In this document: piece after piece, positions 15,814 to 19,506 of the stretch
Layout of the letters: each line of letters begins with the position of its first letter
Numbering within the stretch: the stretch's first letter is position 1
Assembly: GCF_023228785.1 (NCBI RefSeq)
Contig: NZ_JALOAN010000040.1
Coordinates: 1-19,506, forward strand
Length of the DNA stretch: 19,506 nt
Reading direction: 5' to 3'
DNA from: Sulfurimonas sp.
Lineage (GTDB): Bacteria > Campylobacterota > Campylobacteria > Campylobacterales > Sulfurimonadaceae
Position numbers and translations under genes: made by a program
The notes under the pieces: model-generated
The model's input: only the letters and a program-made list of their open reading frames with translations
Told to the model about the DNA's origin: nothing
Databases searched by the model: none

Positions 15814-15867
15814 ATTTAAATCCAAAAATCTTCAGACTTTTTAACCTCAATTATAGTTCTATTTTTA

Positions 15868-15895
15868 TATAATTGGCGAATTTTTTAATAAGGAG
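15868..15895 (+). promoter_or_regulatory. Promoter and ribosome site for ilvB-ilvH-lpxD
   Basis: TATAAT at 15868-15873 lies 28 bases before the ilvB ATG, and AAGGAG at 15890-15895 is six bases before it. The leader is too short for a peptide-based attenuator or a leucine/valine/isoleucine codon run, so control, if any, must act at the promoter or on the enzyme. Confidence 0.65.
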
Positions 15896-15901
15896 TCGTT
15901 T

Positions 15902-17596
15902 ATGCAGATTAGTGGCGCACAAATGGTCATTGAAGCATTAATCGCAGAGGATGTAGACACAGTTTTTGGCTACCCTGGTGGAGCGATTATGAATGTTTAC
16001 GACGAGATTTATAAGCAAGACAAATTTAAACATATATTGACAAGACATGAGCAAGCTGCAGTTCACGCTGCTGAGGGTTACTCAAAAGCAAGTGGAAAAG
16101 TAGGTGTTGCTCTAATTACAAGTGGTCCTGGTTTTACAAATGCCGTAACTGGTTTAGCAGATGCTTACATGGATTCTATTCCTTTAGTAGTTATTAGTGG
16201 ACAAGTTCCGATGAGTCTAATAGGTACTGATGCATTTCAAGAGATAGATGCAGTTGGAATTAGCAGATCTTGTACTAAACATAACTATCTTGTAACAAAT
16301 GCAAGTGACTTACCTCGTGTACTAAAAGAAGCATTTCATATCGCAGCTTCAGGTCGTCCTGGTCCTGTTCATGTTGATATTCCAAAAGATGTAACTGCTG
16401 AAATTGCAGAGTTTGACTACTCAATAGAAGTAGATCTTGAGACTTATAAGCCAAATGTCAAAGGCAATCCTCGCCAAATCAAAAAAGCAATTGCAGCAAT
16501 AGCTAAAGCAAAAAGACCACTTTTTTACATAGGTGGTGGAGTAATAAATGCAAACGCTGGATATGAAGTAAGAGAGCTAGTAAAGAGAACTGGGATACCT
16601 GCTGTTGAGACATTTATGGCTAGAGGTGTTTTATCACACGATGATGAACTCTTGGTTGGAATGTTAGGAATGCATGGATCTTATGCATCAAATATGGCGA
16701 TGAGTGAAACTGACTTAGTTATAGGTCTCGGTGCTAGATTTGATGATCGTGTAACTGGAAAGCTATCAGAATTTGCTAAAAATGCTGGTGTTATTCATGT
16801 CGATATAGATCCCGCATCTATTTCAAAACTTGTAAATGCTGACTACCCAATAGTTGGAGATGTTAAAAACGTTGTAAAAGAGATGTTAGAGATCTCTTCA
16901 TCTATCAACCCTGCTAAATATGAGTCGTGGAGAGAAACTGTAACAAATTTTGCCGAACTTCATCCTCTTTTCTATCATGAAGATACAGATAGAATAAAAC
17001 CACAATGGGTTATAGAGAGGGTAGGAGAGTTGCTAGGTGACGGGGCAAATATCTCAACAGATGTTGGTCAGCACCAAATGTGGACTGCACAGTTTTACCC
17101 TTTTAGCAGACCTAGACAGTTTATAAGCTCTGGTGGACTTGGAACTATGGGTTTTGGTTTTCCAGCTGCTATGGGTGTTAAAGCTGCTTCTCCTGATAAG
17201 ATAAGTATAAACTTTACAGGAGATGGATCTATCCTTATGAATTGTCAAGAGCTTATGACTGCGGTTGAGCAAAAGCTTCCAGTTATAAATATTATCTTGA
17301 ACAACAACTACTTAGGAATGGTTCGTCAGTGGCAAACACTATTTTACGACAAAAGACATAGTGAGACAGATCTAAGCGTTCAGCCTGACTTTGTTCTCTT
17401 AGCAGAAGCTTTTGGTGGAATAGGTTATAGAGTTACTACAAAAGAAGAGTTTGATGCAGCCTTAAAAGATGCAATAGAGAAAAATATTGTTGCTTTTATT
17501 GATGTTGTTGTTGAGAGACTTGAAAATGTTATGCCAATGGTTCCATCTGGTGGAAGCCTATTTAACATGATGTTATTAGAGAAAAAGGAGAAGTAA
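15902..17596 (+). CDS. ilvB: Acetolactate synthase, catalytic subunit
   Basis: Condenses pyruvate with pyruvate or 2-oxobutanoate to make the precursors of valine/leucine and isoleucine, using thiamine diphosphate, Mg and FAD. The 564 residues are the usual length. RHEQAAVHAAEGY carries the catalytic Glu50. GDGSILMNCQEL and NNNYLGMVRQWQ form the GDG-NN motif that binds thiamine diphosphate and Mg. VFGYPGGAIM and the central FAD-binding region (IGLGARFDDR) are also present. The stop shares an A with the ilvH start (TAATG), and GGAG just before it serves ilvH, so the two subunits are made in coupled amounts. Confidence 0.96.
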   Translation: MQISGAQMVIEALIAEDVDTVFGYPGGAIMNVYDEIYKQDKFKHILTRHEQAAVHAAEGYSKASGKVGVALITSGPGFTNAVTGLADAYMDSIPLVVISGQVPMSLIGTDAFQEIDAVGISRSCTKHNYLVTNASDLPRVLKEAFHIAASGRPGPVHVDIPKDVTAEIAEFDYSIEVDLETYKPNVKGNPRQIKKAIAAIAKAKRPLFYIGGGVINANAGYEVRELVKRTGIPAVETFMARGVLSHDDELLVGMLGMHGSYASNMAMSETDLVIGLGARFDDRVTGKLSEFAKNAGVIHVDIDPASISKLVNADYPIVGDVKNVVKEMLEISSSINPAKYESWRETVTNFAELHPLFYHEDTDRIKPQWVIERVGELLGDGANISTDVGQHQMWTAQFYPFSRPRQFISSGGLGTMGFGFPAAMGVKAASPDKISINFTGDGSILMNCQELMTAVEQKLPVINIILNNNYLGMVRQWQTLFYDKRHSETDLSVQPDFVLLAEAFGGIGYRVTTKEEFDAALKDAIEKNIVAFIDVVVERLENVMPMVPSGGSLFNMMLLEKKEK

Positions 17597-18072
17597 TGAC
17601 TGAAAATAGCGAAAGAAGAGTAGTTTCAGTTATCGTGGTAAATGAAGCGAGTGTTTTATCTCGCATCACAGATCTTTTTTCTGGTCGTGGATACAATATA
17701 ACTTCACTAACAGTAGCTCCGATTCCTGAGAGTAAATACTCAAGACTAACTATAGTTACATCTGGATCTGTTAGAGTAATAGAGCAAATAACTAAGCAAC
17801 TTCACAAGCTTGTACCTGTTTTAAAGGTTTATGAACATGCTGATTTAGTTGAAAAAGAGATGGCTTTAATGAAGTTTCCTATAACTGAAAATATTAGCGA
17901 TATTGCGGCTATGTGTCTAGCTTATAATGGAAATATAGTAAATGTTGGAGAAAATATCTTTATTGCAATGATAGCAGATGAGCCAAAAAGAGTAGATAAT
18001 TTCTTAAAGATGATCAAAAGATATAACCCAAAAGAGATAGTAAGAAGTGGTGCCGTTGCACTTGAGAGATAA
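17596..18072 (+). CDS. ilvH: Acetolactate synthase, small regulatory subunit
   Basis: Binds IlvB, stimulates it and gives valine feedback control. The 158 residues contain the N-terminal ACT domain (about 9-80) and the C-terminal ALS_ss_C domain. Family motifs DLFSGRGYNITSLTVAPI and SRLTIVTSG are intact. In E. coli IlvH the effector loop reads NESGALSR; here it is NEASVLSR (15-22), with Ser18 in place of the glycine. In E. coli a G14D change at that position reduces valine inhibition, so feedback may differ here, though the effect of a serine is not known. It overlaps ilvB by one base and is followed by lpxD after 21 bases. Confidence 0.94.
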   Translation: MTENSERRVVSVIVVNEASVLSRITDLFSGRGYNITSLTVAPIPESKYSRLTIVTSGSVRVIEQITKQLHKLVPVLKVYEHADLVEKEMALMKFPITENISDIAAMCLAYNGNIVNVGENIFIAMIADEPKRVDNFLKMIKRYNPKEIVRSGAVALER

Positions 18073-18093
18073 GTGTAATCTAAAAGGATAAAG

Positions 18094-19044
18094 ATGAAGA
18101 TATCAGAAATAGCTTCTATTATTGGAGCAAAATTTAATGGTGAAGAGTTTGAAGTTACGGGCATGAACACTTTAAAATCTGCTTCAAAGACAGAACTCTC
18201 TTTTGTGTCAAATTCAAAATACATAAGCGATATAAAAAACTCACAAGCTAGAGTAATTATAGTTGATGCTAAGACAGAGAAATATGTACCAACAGACTCT
18301 ATCGCTTTAGTAGTAGAATCTCCTTATTGGGAGATGGCAAAGCTCTCCAAGTATTTTGCTCCTTGTATAGAAGATGATAATCTTCCAGAACCAAAGATAG
18401 GGGAGGGTAGCAAAGTTTCACCTAGGGCTGAAATAGCAAATGGAGCTACTATTGGTAAAAACTGCACTATTATGGCTCATGTATATATCGGCGCGAATGT
18501 TACCATAGGTGATAACACTATCCTCTATCCAAGTGTTTGTATCTATAGAGATTGTAAAGTTGGAAGTGATTGTATTATTCATGCAAATTCAACTATTGGA
18601 AGTGATGGTTTTGGGTTTGCTACTTCAAAGCAAGGCGAGCATAAGAAGATCTATCAAAATGGAAATGTAGTTATTGAAGATGATGTTGAGATTGGAAGCT
18701 CTACTGCGATAGATAGGGCTGCTTTTGGAACAACACTTATAAAACAAGGTGTTAGGATTGATAACCTTGTTCAAGTAGGGCACAACTGCGTTATAGGTGA
18801 GTATAGCGTTCTAGTCTCACAAGCTGGCATTGCAGGATCTACTATAATGGGCAGAAATGTTGTGATGGGTGGGCAAAGTGCAATATCTGGGCATCTTGAG
18901 GTTGCCGCATTTACAACAATGGCTGCAAGAAGTGGAGTTACAAAGAGTATCAAAGAGAGTGGCCTAACATTTGCCGGCTTTCCTCTAATGGAGCATAGAT
19001 TATGGTTGAAACTTCAGGCAAAACTAGCTAGACTAGTAAAATAA
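18094..19044 (+). CDS. lpxD: UDP-3-O-(3-hydroxyacyl)glucosamine N-acyltransferase
   Basis: Adds the N-linked hydroxyacyl chain from acyl-ACP in the third step of lipid A synthesis. The 316 residues have the N-terminal uridine-binding domain (about 1-95, with LSFVSNSKY) and a left-handed beta-helix of hexapeptide repeats (about 100-285). The catalytic His230 sits in LVQVGHNCVIG. STIGSDGFGFA and the C-terminal helices (LWLKLQAKLARLV) are typical. AAAGGA lies five bases before the ATG. The link to ilvB-ilvH has no metabolic logic but is conserved in Campylobacter. Acyl-chain specificity cannot be read. Confidence 0.95.
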   Translation: MKISEIASIIGAKFNGEEFEVTGMNTLKSASKTELSFVSNSKYISDIKNSQARVIIVDAKTEKYVPTDSIALVVESPYWEMAKLSKYFAPCIEDDNLPEPKIGEGSKVSPRAEIANGATIGKNCTIMAHVYIGANVTIGDNTILYPSVCIYRDCKVGSDCIIHANSTIGSDGFGFATSKQGEHKKIYQNGNVVIEDDVEIGSSTAIDRAAFGTTLIKQGVRIDNLVQVGHNCVIGEYSVLVSQAGIAGSTIMGRNVVMGGQSAISGHLEVAAFTTMAARSGVTKSIKESGLTFAGFPLMEHRLWLKLQAKLARLVK

Positions 19045-19063
19045 ACTTTAAAGGAAAGCGAAT

Positions 19064-19267
19064 ATGTCAAAAACAATAGAATTAAGTGGAACAAAAAAAG
19101 GTGTTATATCTGTAACTAAATTAGAAGAACCATATGGAAAAGATAGCCATACGGTAGCAAGTATTGGTATATCTCTAACTGGAAAAAGTGATACTCCAGA
19201 GTGGAAGGTTCATATTCCATTAGAGAATTTGGATGAAGTTATAAAGGCACTTCAAGATCTAAAATAG
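19064..19267 (+). CDS. Small protein of unknown function
   Basis: The 67-residue protein begins with strand-like segments (TIELSGTKKGVISVTKLEE, TVASIGISLTG) and ends in EWKVHIPLENLDEVIKALQDLK, which looks like a strand plus a final helix. AAGGA lies eight bases before the ATG and the gene starts 19 bases after lpxD, so it is a real and probably cotranscribed gene. The beta-beta-beta-helix pattern resembles small single-strand-binding PC4-like proteins, but the similarity is weak and I make no functional claim. Its TAG stop shares two bases with the terminal inverted repeat of the downstream element. Confidence 0.75.
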   Translation: MSKTIELSGTKKGVISVTKLEEPYGKDSHTVASIGISLTGKSDTPEWKVHIPLENLDEVIKALQDLK

Positions 19268-19403
19268 TTCTTTCACTGGTTCCCAACGCAGAGCATTGGA
19301 ACGAGCGAGGTTACTCTGGCTCCCACGCTCTGCGTGGGAGCCTATATATGCACAACAACTCAGATATATATGAGTTCCAACGCAGAGAGACTGTGAAAGA
19401 ACT
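19266..19403. repeat. 138-bp palindromic element with 11-bp terminal inverted repeats
   Basis: The ends AGTTCTTTCAC (19266-19276) and GTGAAAGAACT (19393-19403) are perfect inverted repeats. Inside are an imperfect hairpin GTTCC...GGAAC (19279-19302); a perfect eleven-base stem GGCTCCCACGC/GCGTGGGAGCC (19318-19328/19332-19342); and a third, cut-short copy GTTCCAACGCAGAG (19374-19387) that repeats the first arm. ATATAT runs lie between. No coding capacity is seen. The palindromes are of the kind dispersed in many proteobacteria and often linked to RAYT transposases, so a non-autonomous mobile repeat is the best inference. Confidence 0.65.
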
Positions 19404-19425
19404 TCTTCTTTGCAGTCTCATTTTT
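19387..19425 (+). terminator. Rho-independent terminator for ilvB-ilvH-lpxD
   Basis: GAGACTG (19387-19393) pairs with CAGTCTC (19413-19419), and AAAGAA (19396-19401) pairs with TTCTTT (19406-19411), around a CTTC loop with a small internal bulge. ATTTTT follows at once. This is the clearest terminator in the window. Its 5' arm is built from the right terminal repeat of the palindromic element. Confidence 0.7.
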
Positions 19426-19506
19426 CTAAATAAATAAGACAATTATTTCTAAATCTGTATATGATATTTTTATTGAAAATAAAGACCGTATATTGCATAC
19501 TATTGG
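19426..19506. other. A/T-rich tail with no gene seen
   Basis: Eighty bases of A/T-rich DNA follow the terminator. A TATGAT at 19460-19465 could be a -10 box for a rightward gene beyond the edge. No start codon with a ribosome site can be supported. Confidence 0.3.

Noticed and set aside
15826..15845. A/T hairpin after the propeller gene as terminator
   Set aside because: The arms pair only through five A-T pairs plus two others with a bulge, too weak to call.
15814..15901. Leader peptide or attenuator before ilvB
   Set aside because: Only 28 bases separate the -10 box from the start; no short frame with branched-chain codons and no competing hairpins were seen.
19266..19403. CRISPR-like repeat array
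   Set aside because: Only two or three unequal palindromic units, no regular spacing, no unique spacers and no cas genes.
109..19404. Attachment sites of an integrated island
   Set aside because: The matching 19-mers are inverted rather than direct, no integrase or tRNA is present, and the enclosed genes are core functions of the lineage.

Overview
The window looks like ordinary chromosome from a Campylobacterota (Epsilonproteobacteria) bacterium, most likely a Sulfurimonas-like member of the Sulfurimonadaceae. Reasons: low G+C; sigma-70 promoters with a good TATAAT box but no clear -35; a tsaE-lptB-rpoN gene order that, from memory, matches Campylobacter (Cj0668-Cj0670); an ilvB-ilvH-lpxD order also seen in Campylobacter; and a sigma-54 with the divergent N-terminus expected in this class. 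The genus is inference, because no search could be run.

Layout. Bases 1-410 hold almost no coding sequence: a possible start of a leftward gene, an A/T-rich palindrome, a heavily folded repeat, and a 20-residue open tail that may be a gene remnant. Then come ppaC (+), and a convergent minus-strand pair, a fatty-acyl-CoA ligase followed by a FliL-like membrane protein. Divergent from the ligase is a YgiQ-type radical SAM gene. From 5513 a tightly packed plus-strand cluster runs S4-domain protein, trpD, tsaE, lptB, rpoN, a TIGR02757/DUF2400 protein, a methyltransferase and a NicO-type metal transporter, with many start/stop overlaps. A new promoter at about 12000 starts a CoA-binding protein, ilvA and a large beta-propeller/helical-repeat protein. 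A further promoter at about 15870 starts ilvB, ilvH, lpxD and a 67-residue protein of unknown function. The plus-strand block ends in a 138-bp palindromic element with 11-bp terminal inverted repeats and an overlapping terminator.

How the genes fit together. ilvA, ilvB and ilvH supply early steps of isoleucine (and valine/leucine) synthesis and lie in two neighbouring transcription units. trpD serves tryptophan synthesis. lptB and lpxD act in lipopolysaccharide export and lipid A synthesis. rpoN and the FliL-like protein may both relate to flagella, since sigma-54 drives flagellar genes in this class. tsaE and the S4 protein belong to tRNA modification and ribosome-associated RNA work.

I see no phage, plasmid, CRISPR, defence or toxin-antitoxin system. 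The points most worth a second look are a 19-bp palindrome that could bring a distant Shine-Dalgarno sequence next to the rpoN start; the related, inverted repeat elements at the two ends; a terminator formed partly from one element's terminal repeat; a bacterial propeller-solenoid protein; and an IlvH with a changed effector-binding loop.
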